A stretch of 64,000 bases of DNA from Betaproteobacteria bacterium GR16-43. Its GTDB lineage: Bacteria > Pseudomonadota > Gammaproteobacteria > Burkholderiales > Usitatibacteraceae. The notes under the pieces were generated by a model. It saw nothing but the letters and a program-made list of their open reading frames with translations, was not told where the DNA came from and did no database searches. The DNA is taken from the NCBI GenBank assembly GCA_001953215.1, contig CP019169.1, positions 3,162,001 through 3,226,000 on the forward strand. The letters are read 5' to 3'. Numbering within the stretch: position 1 is the stretch's first letter; each line of letters opens with the position of its first letter. This document shows, piece by piece, positions 46,057 through 53,856 of this stretch. The position numbers and the translations under genes are program-made.

Positions 46057-47190
46057 GTGAAGAGATCCGGTTGGGCCTTGGCAGTGGCATTGGCGGCATC
46101 CTGCTTCGGGGCCGCGGCCGCGGATCCCTCCGTCCAGGAAATGATCGACGCGCTGGCTCCCAAGCCCGCCATGCCGCTCTCGCGCGGGCTCTCTCGCGGC
46201 GGCAAGCCGGCTCCACAGGTGCGCGAAGGCCGCCTGCAGCTCTCCGTCCAGTTCGACTACGCCTCGGCCAACATCACGCCCGAGAGTCGTGACCTGCTCG
46301 CGCGGCTTTCCACCGCGATGGGCAATCCCGCGCTCGCCCAGCTTCGCTATCGCATCGAGGGGCACACGGACGCTTCCGGAGATCCGGTTCGCAACCAGGG
46401 CCTGTCCGAGCGGCGCGCCGCCGCGGTGGCGAGATTCCTCGGGACTTCGAGCGGCGTGCAGGCCGCGCGCATGAACACCGTGGGGCTCGGCAGCTCCGTG
46501 CCCGCGAACGACAAGGATCCGAAGGCCGCGGAGAATCGCCGCGTGGTCATCGTCTCGCTCGAGGCGGGCGAAGCGGTCGCGAAGCAGGAAGCGGGCAGCG
46601 GCACGGTGCAGGAAATGAAGGGCTCGCTGCATGTGCGCCGCGCGGGAGCCACGCAGACGCTGCGCCAGGGCTCGCGCGTGAGCGAGGCCGACGTGCTGAC
46701 CACGCCCGCCGCTTCCACCGCGCTGCTGAAGATGGATGACGGCGCGAACCTGCTCATCCGGCCCGACACGACCATCGAGCTGCGCAAGCTCCAGAAGGAC
46801 GGCGAGCCCGGCGCGCTCACGCAGGTCTACGAGTTGATCGTGGGGGCGTTCCGCTATGTCTCCAGCCCGACTTCGAAGCGTTCGGAGTCGATCGCCTTCG
46901 TGACCTCGACCGCCACGCTCGGCCTGCGCGGCACCGACTTCGACGTCGTCCACCGCCCGCAATCCACCGCCTCGCAGGACCCGGGCACGTACGTGAAGGT
47001 CAATCGCGGCGCCGTCTCGCTGGGCGGCCTCGACGGATCGATGGTCGACGTGGCGGTGGACCAGCAGGCTTACGCCGGCAAGCCCGGCGGACTTTCGCGC
47101 GGCGGCAAGGCGCAACCCGCGGCGCTGCGCATCGAACCCGCGGCCGACGTCTTCAAGACGGGCGATCTCGACAGCCTCCTGCCTCGTTGA
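46057..47190 (+). CDS. OmpA-like / FecR-domain fusion protein
   Basis: A 377-residue exported protein from GTG 46057 (GGGGAG upstream) with a signal peptide ending GAAAA. Residues ~55-175 are an OmpA C-terminal-like peptidoglycan-binding domain (LQLSVQFDYASANITPESRD, IEGHTDASGDPVRNQGLSERRA, ENRRVVI). Residues ~190-330 form a FecR domain (GSLHVRRAGATQTLRQGSRV, VLTTPAASTALLKMDDGANL, TATLGLRGTDFDVV). A short motif, GLSRGGK, flanks both ends (about 44 and 353). It would sit in the periplasm on the cell wall. FecR domains of this exported type are structural rather than sigma-factor regulators. Overlaps the cupin gene by 4 bases. Confidence 0.88.
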   Translation: MKRSGWALAVALAASCFGAAAADPSVQEMIDALAPKPAMPLSRGLSRGGKPAPQVREGRLQLSVQFDYASANITPESRDLLARLSTAMGNPALAQLRYRIEGHTDASGDPVRNQGLSERRAAAVARFLGTSSGVQAARMNTVGLGSSVPANDKDPKAAENRRVVIVSLEAGEAVAKQEAGSGTVQEMKGSLHVRRAGATQTLRQGSRVSEADVLTTPAASTALLKMDDGANLLIRPDTTIELRKLQKDGEPGALTQVYELIVGAFRYVSSPTSKRSESIAFVTSTATLGLRGTDFDVVHRPQSTASQDPGTYVKVNRGAVSLGGLDGSMVDVAVDQQAYAGKPGGLSRGGKAQPAALRIEPAADVFKTGDLDSLLPR

Positions 47191-48215
47191 GCGCCGAGCC
47201 GAAACCGATCGAGGAACTCCACGACGTCGATGCGTGGAGGTTCCAGAGCGAGGTCGTGACGCGGTACCGGCCCGTCGTGATGCGCGGGCTGGTCGCGCAG
47301 TGGCCCGCGGTGGCGCGCGCGAGGGAGTCCATCGAAGCCTTCGCGGCCTATCTCACCGCCTTCGACAGCGGCAAGCAGGTCGACGTGCTGATGGTGCCGC
47401 CGCACGCGCGCGGGCGGATCTTCTACAACGAGAACCTGAGCGGCTTCAACTACTCGCACGACAAGCTCTCCGTGGGCAAGGTGGCGAGCCAGCTCCTGCG
47501 CTACGCAAAGTTCGAGAACCGGCCCGGTGTCGCCGTGCAGAGCGCCCCCGTGGCCGAGTGCCTGCCCGGCTTCGAGAAGGAGAACGTGCTTCCGCTGCTG
47601 GAGCGGGACGTGGCGCCGCGCGTCTGGATGGGCAATGCGATCGTCACGCCCGCGCACTTCGACGAATCGAGCAACGTGGCCTGCGTGGTGGCGGGGCGGC
47701 GGCGCTTCACGTTGCTGCCGCCGGAGCAGGTGACGAACCTCTACGTGGGGCCGCTGGACTATGCGCCCACCGGTACGCCGATCAGCATGGTGTCGTTTCG
47801 CGAGCCCGACTTCGCGAAGTTCCCGCGCTTTCGCGAGGCGATGGCGGCCGCCTTCGTCGCCGATCTCGGGCCCGGCGACGCGATCTACATCCCGCCGCTC
47901 TGGTGGCACCACGTCGAGTCGCTCGAACGCTTCAACGTGCTCGTGAACTACTGGTGGCGGCCGGCAATGGACGTGGCGGAGAAGGCGAACTCGGCGTTGA
48001 ACGTGCTCCTGCTGGCGCTGCTGAACCTGCGCGACCTCCCGCCCGACCAGCGCGCGGCCTGGCGTTCGATCTTCGACCACTACGTGTTCTCCGCGGATGA
48101 GTCCGTGGCGGCGCACATTCCGGTGCATCGGCGCAGTGTGCTGGGGGAGATTTCTCCGAAGTTGGCTGCCGAAGTGAGAGCGTTCCTGGTGACGCAGTTG
48201 GAGAAGAAGGAATAG
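47187..48215 (+). CDS. JmjC/cupin_8-like Fe(II) oxygenase-type protein
   Basis: A 342-residue cytoplasmic protein from TTG 47187, overlapping the previous stop (TTGA). The opening RYRPVVMRGLVAQWPAV is typical of cupin_8/JmjC-like hydroxylases. The iron site is visible as HFDESSN (H-x-D) and the distal His in YIPPLWWHHVESL. Such enzymes hydroxylate proteins or small molecules using 2-oxoglutarate. Coupling to the OmpA-FecR gene is tight, but a substrate relation is only a guess. It is followed by a long intergenic palindrome. Confidence 0.85.
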   Translation: MSAEPKPIEELHDVDAWRFQSEVVTRYRPVVMRGLVAQWPAVARARESIEAFAAYLTAFDSGKQVDVLMVPPHARGRIFYNENLSGFNYSHDKLSVGKVASQLLRYAKFENRPGVAVQSAPVAECLPGFEKENVLPLLERDVAPRVWMGNAIVTPAHFDESSNVACVVAGRRRFTLLPPEQVTNLYVGPLDYAPTGTPISMVSFREPDFAKFPRFREAMAAAFVADLGPGDAIYIPPLWWHHVESLERFNVLVNYWWRPAMDVAEKANSALNVLLLALLNLRDLPPDQRAAWRSIFDHYVFSADESVAAHIPVHRRSVLGEISPKLAAEVRAFLVTQLEKKE

Positions 48216-48259
48216 ATCTGTTTGGAGCGCTTCGATTTTGGAGCTGCGAAGGTTTATCC

Positions 48260-48463
48260 ACGCAGATGCCCACCCTTGGAAAGAGGAAAGCCGCCAGAAG
48301 GCGGCTCTCAGAAGGCAGGTTACGCAGATGAACACAGATAAAACCTTGCGAGGTGCCTTCTAAGAGACTCTATCTGGGGTTATCTGTGTTCATCTGCGAT
48401 AACCCGCAGTCTGGAGAGCCGCCCGTGGGCGGCTTTCTTCTTTCCAAGGGTGGGCATCTGCGT
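48260..48463. repeat. 204-bp branched palindrome with internal hairpins
   Basis: Outer arms beginning ACGCAGATGCCCACCCTTGG (48260) and ending in its exact complement (48463) extend for ~85 bases with few mismatches. Each arm carries its own hairpin, AGCCGCC-N4-GGCGGCT (near 48289 and 48417). The inner part pairs ACGCAGATGAACACAGATAA with its near complement. The CGCAGATGAACNCAGAT core resembles elements seen between genes in many proteobacteria. It lies between the cupin gene and the minus-strand genes at 48.5 kb. Confidence 0.85.
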
Positions 48464-48482
48464 CGACAAGACGTCTTCGATC

Positions 48483-48608
48483 TCACTCAGCGGACCCGCA
48501 TGAAACTCCAAAGTGCAGTTCGTTTCCTGCCAGGGCATGTCGGGAGGCGACGGTCACCGCGAGGGCGACCACGACCAGCGAGAGCGTGAGGAGGCGCGCG
48601 CGATTCAC
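48483..48608 (-). CDS. Possible 41-residue exported peptide or gene remnant
   Basis: The GTG at 48608 overlaps the stop of the upstream gene (GTGA) and opens a 41-codon frame. It encodes a clear signal-peptide-like stretch (ARLLTLSLVVVALAVTVASRHALA) followed by only 14 residues (GNELHFGVSCGSAE). It may be a small secreted peptide, or the 5' remnant of an exported-protein gene cut short near the palindrome that lies 20 bases beyond its stop. Confidence 0.4.
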   Translation of the reverse strand: MNRARLLTLSLVVVALAVTVASRHALAGNELHFGVSCGSAE

Positions 48609-49093
48609 AGCAGCGACCTCGCCGTGGATGCGAGCCCCGGGGCCTCGGGCTCCGCGCGGCGGAAATCCATCGTCCAGTTGGTCTCCCACGTCTTCTCGCC
48701 GTCGGTGGAGAACGCCTGCTCCCAATGCGCCCGCTTGTCGGAGAGCACGGTCCAGTAGAAGCGCACGCGCACCGGAAGGCCTTCGTCCACCCAGCCCCGC
48801 GTGGGGAAGCGAAGCTCGTCCACGTTGCCCAGGCCGCCCAGCACCGGCCGGATCGAGGAGAGGCCCGGGAACTCATCCCAATCCGTGCTGCCCACGTGGC
48901 GTTGCTTCAGTCGGCGGTTGGCGACCTCCCAGTCGCCGTGCAGGAAGTCGAAGTCGCGCACGCCTTCGACCTTCGGAATCGTCAGGTCCACAGTTCTCTC
49001 CCCGGCAATGGAACGGTTATGGCCGCCCACGACGATCAGCACGATCGCAAACAGGGCGGCGGCGAGCAGGCGGATCATCGCGTTGGTTTTCAT
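48605..49093 (-). CDS. Exported DUF1579-like protein, possibly internally shortened
   Basis: A 162-residue protein with an N-terminal hydrophobic segment (signal peptide or anchor, ~7-25). The rest resembles a family of small beta-barrel proteins: VRDFDFLHGDWEVANRRLKQ, GSTDWDEFPGLSS, GGLGNVDELRFP and, at the end, HWEQAFSTDGEKTWETNWTM. From memory of that family, the ~45-50 residues usually found between the FP...G and the PVRVRF parts are missing here. Divergent from the WYL regulator at 49158, which is therefore a candidate regulator. Reaction unknown. Confidence 0.65.
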   Translation of the reverse strand: MKTNAMIRLLAAALFAIVLIVVGGHNRSIAGERTVDLTIPKVEGVRDFDFLHGDWEVANRRLKQRHVGSTDWDEFPGLSSIRPVLGGLGNVDELRFPTRGWVDEGLPVRVRFYWTVLSDKRAHWEQAFSTDGEKTWETNWTMDFRRAEPEAPGLASTARSLL

Positions 49094-49157
49094 CGTTCGC
49101 GTAGACTATTCCGCATCTAGGACGATCCATGCCCTAGTTCCTCTATATATTCGCCCT

Positions 49158-50105
49158 ATGTCATTGCCAACCACGCGGGTACTCGCGGTCCTCGAGCTGC
49201 TGCAATCCCAGACGCAGATCGGCGGCGCGGAGCTGGCGGCGCGCGTCGGCGTCGACCGGCGCACGCTGCGCAGGTACATCGCGACGCTGGAGGAGATGGG
49301 CATCCCGATCACCACCGAGCAGGGCCGCTACGGCGGCTACAAGCTCGTGCCCGGCTTCAAGCTGCCGCCGATGATGTTCACGGACGAAGAGGCACAGGCC
49401 CTTTCGCTGGGGCTGATCGCGGCGCGCGGCCTGGGCCTCGCGGACGCCGCCCCCGCCATCGAAAGCGTGCAGGCCAAGCTGGACCGCGTGCTGCCCAACG
49501 CGCCGCGCAAGACCATCGCGGCCCTGCGGGAGAGCGTCGCCCTGCAGACGGGCGGGGCGCGCGCCAACGCGGATGCGAAGCTGCTGCGGGTGCTGAGCGA
49601 ATCGGCGCAGGCCCGCCAGACCGCGTCGCTACGCTATCGGGCCGCGGACGGCGCGCTCACCACGCGCGACTTCAACGTCTTCGGGCTCGTCTTCCGCTCG
49701 GGGCGCTGGTACGTGGTCGGCTTCTGCCACCTGCGGCTGGGAAACCGTACGCTGCGGCTCGATCGCGTGGCGCATGCCGAGGTCACGGAGCGGGCCTTCT
49801 CGCGGCCCGAGGGGTTCGATGCGGGCGAGTACCTCACCAAGGCGCTCGCCACGCTGCCGCGCGGCACGGCGGTCGAGGTCCTGCTCCTCACCGATCTCGA
49901 GCGCGCACGCCGCGAGGTGTTCAATCCGATGGGCTTCTGCGAAGCCTGTCCCGAGGGCGTGATGCTCAAGGGCGCGGCCGACGACCTCGATTGGTATGCG
50001 CGGGAGTTGATGCGGCTGCCGTTCAAGTTCGAGGTTCGCGCGCCCACTGCGCTCCGCAACGCGCTTGCTCGCATCGCTCGCGAGTACCTCGAAGCATTTG
50101 CTTAG
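49158..50105 (+). CDS. WYL-domain transcriptional regulator
   Basis: A 315-residue regulator: N-terminal winged helix (residues ~1-60; TRVLAVLELLQSQTQIGGAEL, VDRRTLRRYIATLEEMGIPI) and a WYL domain (~140-220; DFNVFGLVFRSGRWYVVGFC), then a WCX-like C-terminal part (~235-315). WYL domains bind nucleic acids or small ligands and adjust the DNA binding of the regulator. ATG 49158 follows a run rich in A and T (CTATATATTCGCCCTATG). The divergent DUF1579-like gene is the likely target; self-regulation is possible. Confidence 0.9.
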   Translation: MSLPTTRVLAVLELLQSQTQIGGAELAARVGVDRRTLRRYIATLEEMGIPITTEQGRYGGYKLVPGFKLPPMMFTDEEAQALSLGLIAARGLGLADAAPAIESVQAKLDRVLPNAPRKTIAALRESVALQTGGARANADAKLLRVLSESAQARQTASLRYRAADGALTTRDFNVFGLVFRSGRWYVVGFCHLRLGNRTLRLDRVAHAEVTERAFSRPEGFDAGEYLTKALATLPRGTAVEVLLLTDLERARREVFNPMGFCEACPEGVMLKGAADDLDWYARELMRLPFKFEVRAPTALRNALARIAREYLEAFA

Positions 50106-50126
50106 CCCGCTGGCGCGGGGTTAGGT

Positions 50127-50279
50127 CAAAGGCTATGTCCGCAGATGAACGCAGATGGACGCGGATGCACGTCCTCAAGCAAACACGAAATTGCTTCAGG
50201 TCTTGACCCAAAACACCATGTCTTTGCTCGAGGGAATTCATCTGCGTCAATCCGCGTTCATCTGCGGACATAGCCTTTG
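50127..50279. repeat. 153-bp palindrome with CGCAGATGAACGCAGATG-type arms
   Basis: The left arm starting CAAAGGCTATGTCCGCAGAT (50127) is matched at the right end by its exact complement (to 50279). The outer ~28 bases pair perfectly and the next ~15 with mismatches. A weaker inner inverted repeat (CCTCAAGCAAA ... TTTGCTCGAGG) lies in the centre. It separates the WYL gene from a convergent gene. The arm core is the same type as in the 48260 element. Confidence 0.85.
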
Positions 50280-50291
50280 CCCTAGTGCGCG

Positions 50292-50696
50292 TCAGCGCAT
50301 AAGGCCTTCGATGTCCTTGCGGTAGGGCGCGAGCGCCTTGTCGTTGGCCATCAGCTTCGCGACCTGCACCCGGCCCAGCGCCTTGACCTCGGGGGCGAGG
50401 AAGGCGATGGCGCCCTCCAGTTCGCCGCGCAGCTTCGCCATCCGTTCGGCGCGACCTTCGCCGGGCGAGGCGACGACGAAGCGGTCCATCCGAGACACGC
50501 GCTGCTTCGCGTCCTCCCACATCTGCAGGCAACCCTTGAAGCGCGGTTTCTCCGCCATGCGGCCACGGCACTTGTCGAAGGCCTCCACCTGGAAGCCGAG
50601 CGTAGTCGCGTCGTTGTCCCAGGCCGCGGCGTCGTAGACCGCGGCGGCGGCTGAGAGGCTCGCCAGGGCGGCGAGCAGGAAGAGGAAGGCGCGCAT
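50292..50696 (-). CDS. Small exported protein resembling the N-terminal region of M3 oligoendopeptidases
   Basis: A 134-residue protein with a signal peptide (MRAFLFLLAALASLSAAAA). The mature part is helical. Its second half (RMDRFVVA ... LEGAIAFLAPEVKALGR ... DKALAPYRKDIEGLMR) follows the pattern of the oligoendopeptidase F N-terminal region, where a PE-x-L line and a Y-R/K-h-x-L-R line are typical. The zinc domain with HExxH is absent, so it cannot be a peptidase. It may be a stand-alone domain or a truncated gene; its stop is 12 bases from the palindrome at 50279. Last gene of a minus-strand group with the EF-hand and S10 genes. Confidence 0.6.
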   Translation of the reverse strand: MRAFLFLLAALASLSAAAAVYDAAAWDNDATTLGFQVEAFDKCRGRMAEKPRFKGCLQMWEDAKQRVSRMDRFVVASPGEGRAERMAKLRGELEGAIAFLAPEVKALGRVQVAKLMANDKALAPYRKDIEGLMR

Positions 50697-50712
50697 GGCG
50701 CCAGTGTAGCGG

Positions 50713-51036
50713 CTAGAGCGCGAGGTAGCGCTTCAGGTCCTCGAAGCGGATCACGCCCGAGCGGCGCGTGTCGATCGCGTCGAAGTTGTCCGCGACGAAG
50801 CCGAAGCCGGCCGCCCGGGCCTGCTCGCGCGTGAGGGTGCCCGACTTGGCCGGGTCGGCCGCGTCGAACTGCGCACGCAGCTTCTGCTCGACCTGCGCGC
50901 GCAACGCCTCGCCGCGCGTCTCGACGTAGTTCTCGGAACGCTTGATGTGCGGCGGCACGTACGGGTCGGACCATTGCTGCTGGGCCGCGGCGCCGAGGCC
51001 GAGGGTGCAGAGGACGACGAAGAGGAGTCGGTTCAT
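50713..51036 (-). CDS. Exported EF-hand protein
   Basis: A 107-residue protein with a signal peptide (MNRLLFVVLCTLGLGAAAQ). The C-terminal half contains an EF-hand pair: loop one DAADPAKSGTLT and loop two DAIDTRRSGVIRFEDL. Both have acidic residues at several calcium positions but also substitutions, so binding may be weak. Its ATG overlaps the stop of the S10 peptidase gene by 4 bases, and the next gene starts 16 bases after its stop. The three form one likely operon of exported proteins. Confidence 0.85.
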   Translation of the reverse strand: MNRLLFVVLCTLGLGAAAQQQWSDPYVPPHIKRSENYVETRGEALRAQVEQKLRAQFDAADPAKSGTLTREQARAAGFGFVADNFDAIDTRRSGVIRFEDLKRYLAL

Positions 51037-52571
51037 GGCGTGGTGGCGATGCGGTAGAAGTCGGCGAGGTCCGCCTTCTGGGTCACGCGCGAGGCGTCAT
51101 CCAGGTAGATCATGTGCCCGCCCGAATAGTTGCGCACGCGCACGTTCGGAAGCGAACCCAGGCGCGAGATGTCGCGCTCGGTCTGGAACCAGGGCGTGGC
51201 GAGGTCGTGGTAGCCGCTCACCGCGAGGACCTGCAGTCGCGGGTTCAGGGCGAGCGCGGTCGCGAGGTCCGGCACCACGTCGGGAAGGTCCTGGCCATCG
51301 TGCGAGAAATTCCACGTGTTGATGGCGTTGCCCAGGAACGTGTAGTTCGACGGGTTGGTGTAGCGCAGCGTGTCGTTGAAGTAGCCCTGCAGGCCCACGC
51401 TGAACGACGTGGTGATGAACGAGCTCGAGATGTCGAAGTTCCCGACGCCTCCCGCCGCGCTCATGCGGGCGTCGTAACGGCCGAGCTGGTAGCCCGGGAT
51501 CAGCGTGTTGCGGAACGGATCGGGCCCCAGGTTGAGGCTGCCTTGCCACTGGGCCACGGGGACGCCGGTGGCATCCGTGAAAGTCTGGAGCGTGGCCGGC
51601 GGAGGCACCGTTCGCGACGAGAGGAAGGAGACGACCGCGGGCGCGTACACGTTGTTCGTGAGGGCACGCAGTTGCTCCGCGAAAGCGGGCAGCCCCGCCA
51701 CGTTCACCGGCGGGTTGGTGCGCCCATGCCACGCGCCGATCGCGCCGTAGCTGGGGAAGTAGCCGCCGCAGCTCAGCGAGTTCGACGACGTGAGCCCGCA
51801 GTTGGAGTTGTAGTTCAGCACCGAGGAGAGCAGCACCACGCCGCTCAGCCGCACGCCCGCGCTCTCGAGCGCTCGCGCCAGCACGGCGCTTCGCGTCGTG
51901 CCGTAGGACTCGCCGAACAGGAACTTGGGCGAGGCCGCGCGGTTGTTGACGGCGACGTAGCGGCGGATGAAGTCGCGGAAGACGCCCGCATCCGCATCCA
52001 CGCCGAAGAAGGTCTGGTTCGTGTTGGGCGCGATGGCTTGCGAGTAGCCGGTGCCGATCGCATCGACGAACACGAGGTCGGAGATGTCGAGCATCGACTC
52101 GGCGTTGTCAACGAGCGGGAAGGGCAGGGGCACGTCTTGCGATGGCGCGTGCGCGTCGAGCCGCTTCGGTCCATACGAGCCCAGGTGCAGCCACACCGTC
52201 GCGGAGCCGGGCCCGCCGTTGTAGAAGAACGTGACCGGGCGTGTGGCCGGGTCGCGTCCGTTGGCGGTGTAGGCGACATAGAAGAACGACGCATCGGCCG
52301 CATCGGTGCCCAGCCGGCGCGCGGTGAGGTGGCCCGTCGTGGCGGTGTACGCAATGGCTTGGCCCGCGACGGTGACCGAGCCCTGCGTCACCGAGGTGAT
52401 CTCGTTCGGGGAGGCCAGCGATGCGTTGGCCGCGCTCGAGTAGACCTGCGCGTCGGTGTAATTGAAGGTGTTCGAAGGCGGCGGCGGGGTGGGGTTGCTG
52501 CCGCCACCCCCTCCACCACCGCAACCCGCGACGACCAAAAGGGCCGCGAAGACCGACAGGATTCGATTCAT
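51033..52571 (-). CDS. Serine carboxypeptidase-like lipoprotein (peptidase S10)
   Basis: A 512-residue protein with a lipoprotein signal (VVAGC, acylated Cys ~17) followed by a poly-Gly and Pro linker. S10 motifs are FFYNGGPGSATVWLHLGSYGP (oxyanion and N-terminal block) and the nucleophile Ser in FLFGESYGTTRSAVLA. The Asp is in VLAVSGYHDLATPWFQ and the His in NYSGGHMIYLD, giving a complete triad. It should release C-terminal residues from peptides at the cell surface. First gene of a unit with the EF-hand and M3-like genes. Confidence 0.9.
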   Translation of the reverse strand: MNRILSVFAALLVVAGCGGGGGGGSNPTPPPPSNTFNYTDAQVYSSAANASLASPNEITSVTQGSVTVAGQAIAYTATTGHLTARRLGTDAADASFFYVAYTANGRDPATRPVTFFYNGGPGSATVWLHLGSYGPKRLDAHAPSQDVPLPFPLVDNAESMLDISDLVFVDAIGTGYSQAIAPNTNQTFFGVDADAGVFRDFIRRYVAVNNRAASPKFLFGESYGTTRSAVLARALESAGVRLSGVVLLSSVLNYNSNCGLTSSNSLSCGGYFPSYGAIGAWHGRTNPPVNVAGLPAFAEQLRALTNNVYAPAVVSFLSSRTVPPPATLQTFTDATGVPVAQWQGSLNLGPDPFRNTLIPGYQLGRYDARMSAAGGVGNFDISSSFITTSFSVGLQGYFNDTLRYTNPSNYTFLGNAINTWNFSHDGQDLPDVVPDLATALALNPRLQVLAVSGYHDLATPWFQTERDISRLGSLPNVRVRNYSGGHMIYLDDASRVTQKADLADFYRIATTP

Positions 52572-52629
52572 GCGGCCAAGGATAATCGGAGAAGGGGGGG
52601 CTTCTGTAACTGGATGTGACCAATCCCCC

Positions 52630-52688
52630 CCGTCGTCCCCGCGAAGGCGGGGACCCAGCCTGGATTCCCGCCTTCGCGGGAATGACGG
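52630..52688. repeat. REP-type double hairpin (GTCCCCGC...GCGGGAAT)
   Basis: Two hairpins in mirror order: GTCCCCGC-GAAG-GCGGGGAC (52635-52654) and ATTCCCGC-CTTC-GCGGGAAT (52664-52683), with CCGTC/GACGG closing the whole. This is the very common proteobacterial repeat that surrounds many genes. It lies between two genes of the same (minus) strand, the propeller gene upstream and the S10 gene downstream. Confidence 0.9.
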
Positions 52689-52692
52689 TCTG

Positions 52693-53856
52693 CTAGGGCG
52701 CCCCGAGCACCCGCATTCCCACCGGGCTGGCCTTCAGCGGGATGCGCTGCCCGCTGTCCTTCAACTGTCCGTTGGCATCGATGTCGAGCACCTGGAGCTG
52801 GTTCTCCAGGATGTTCTGCGCGAAGAGCTTGCGGCCGTCGCCGCTGAAGCCGTTGCCCTGGACCCACGCGCCCACCGGCGCCTCCGAGAGCCGGGTGAGC
52901 TTCGTGCCGTCTACGCGCACCAGCACGACCTTGCCGTTGCCGGAGTACCAGGGGAAATCCTTCGCCTTGTTGCTGCCATTGATGACGGAGACCGCGACCA
53001 TCTTCCCGTCGGCGGACATCGAGATCGCCTCGGGCGTCTGCCCGATGGTGAGGTGCTCGGCCACGCGCGGCCACTTGCCCGTGAGATCGATGGAGGCAAT
53101 GGCGTCGGCATCTCCCGTGCCACGGCCCACCAGGGCGACGACCGCCGATTTCCCGTCGGGAGCGATGACCAGCCCATAAGGCCGAATGCCGGGGAAGAGG
53201 TCGCGCTTGTTGTACTCGACCTTGTCGCCGTTCACGGAGAGGACCGAGACCGCGCTGTCCCCGTCGCGGGTGACCAGCGCCATCTTCCCGTCCGGCGTGA
53301 ATGCGACGTGGCTCGGCCCCGAGGTCGCGGGCCCCAGTTGCAGCGAGTCGATGCGGGTGACGCTCGTGCCCGCGATCTTGAGCACGGTCACGGTGCCGTC
53401 GCTGCGATTGGCGACCAGTGCCAGGCTGCCTTCCTTGTTGAACGAGAGCCCCGAGGGTGCGGCTCCGCATTCGACCGTGGCGATCACCTTCGGCGGGGAG
53501 GACTTGAGGTCCACCACCGCGACCTTGTTGTCGGGAATCCAGCCTTTCGGATCCGCGGGATTGATCTTGTAGGCGCTGGCGATGAGCGCCATGCGTCCGT
53601 CCGGCGAGATCGCGACGTTGGATGGCGGACCCATGAAGCTGCCGGGCACCTCGATCTCGGCAATCACGCGTGGCGTTCCGGACAGCTCGAGGATCGCGAT
53701 CGTGTCGGGTACGACCTTCGCGGGCATCGAGGCCACGCCGTTCACGAGCGTGACCTTTCCGTCGTTGGAGGAGATCGCGAGCTGCGCGGAAGCGCTCGTC
53801 GCGAAGGCGGCGAGCAGGGCGAGGACGAGCGGCTTAGCGAACACTGAACGGCGCAT
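52693..53856 (-). CDS. Exported YVTN-type beta-propeller protein
   Basis: A 387-residue protein from ATG 53856 with a signal peptide ending ATSASAQ. At least six propeller lines are visible: NVAISPDGRMALIASAY, GLSFNKEGSLALVANRS, HVAFTPDGKMALVTRDG, GLVIAPDGKSAVVALVG, AISMSADGKMVAVSVIN and GNGFSGDGRKLFAQNIL. It would lie in the periplasm or outside. Its start overlaps the end of the amidohydrolase gene by 23 bases, so they are probably co-expressed and may act on the same ligand. Confidence 0.85.
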   Translation of the reverse strand: MRRSVFAKPLVLALLAAFATSASAQLAISSNDGKVTLVNGVASMPAKVVPDTIAILELSGTPRVIAEIEVPGSFMGPPSNVAISPDGRMALIASAYKINPADPKGWIPDNKVAVVDLKSSPPKVIATVECGAAPSGLSFNKEGSLALVANRSDGTVTVLKIAGTSVTRIDSLQLGPATSGPSHVAFTPDGKMALVTRDGDSAVSVLSVNGDKVEYNKRDLFPGIRPYGLVIAPDGKSAVVALVGRGTGDADAIASIDLTGKWPRVAEHLTIGQTPEAISMSADGKMVAVSVINGSNKAKDFPWYSGNGKVVLVRVDGTKLTRLSEAPVGAWVQGNGFSGDGRKLFAQNILENQLQVLDIDANGQLKDSGQRIPLKASPVGMRVLGAP

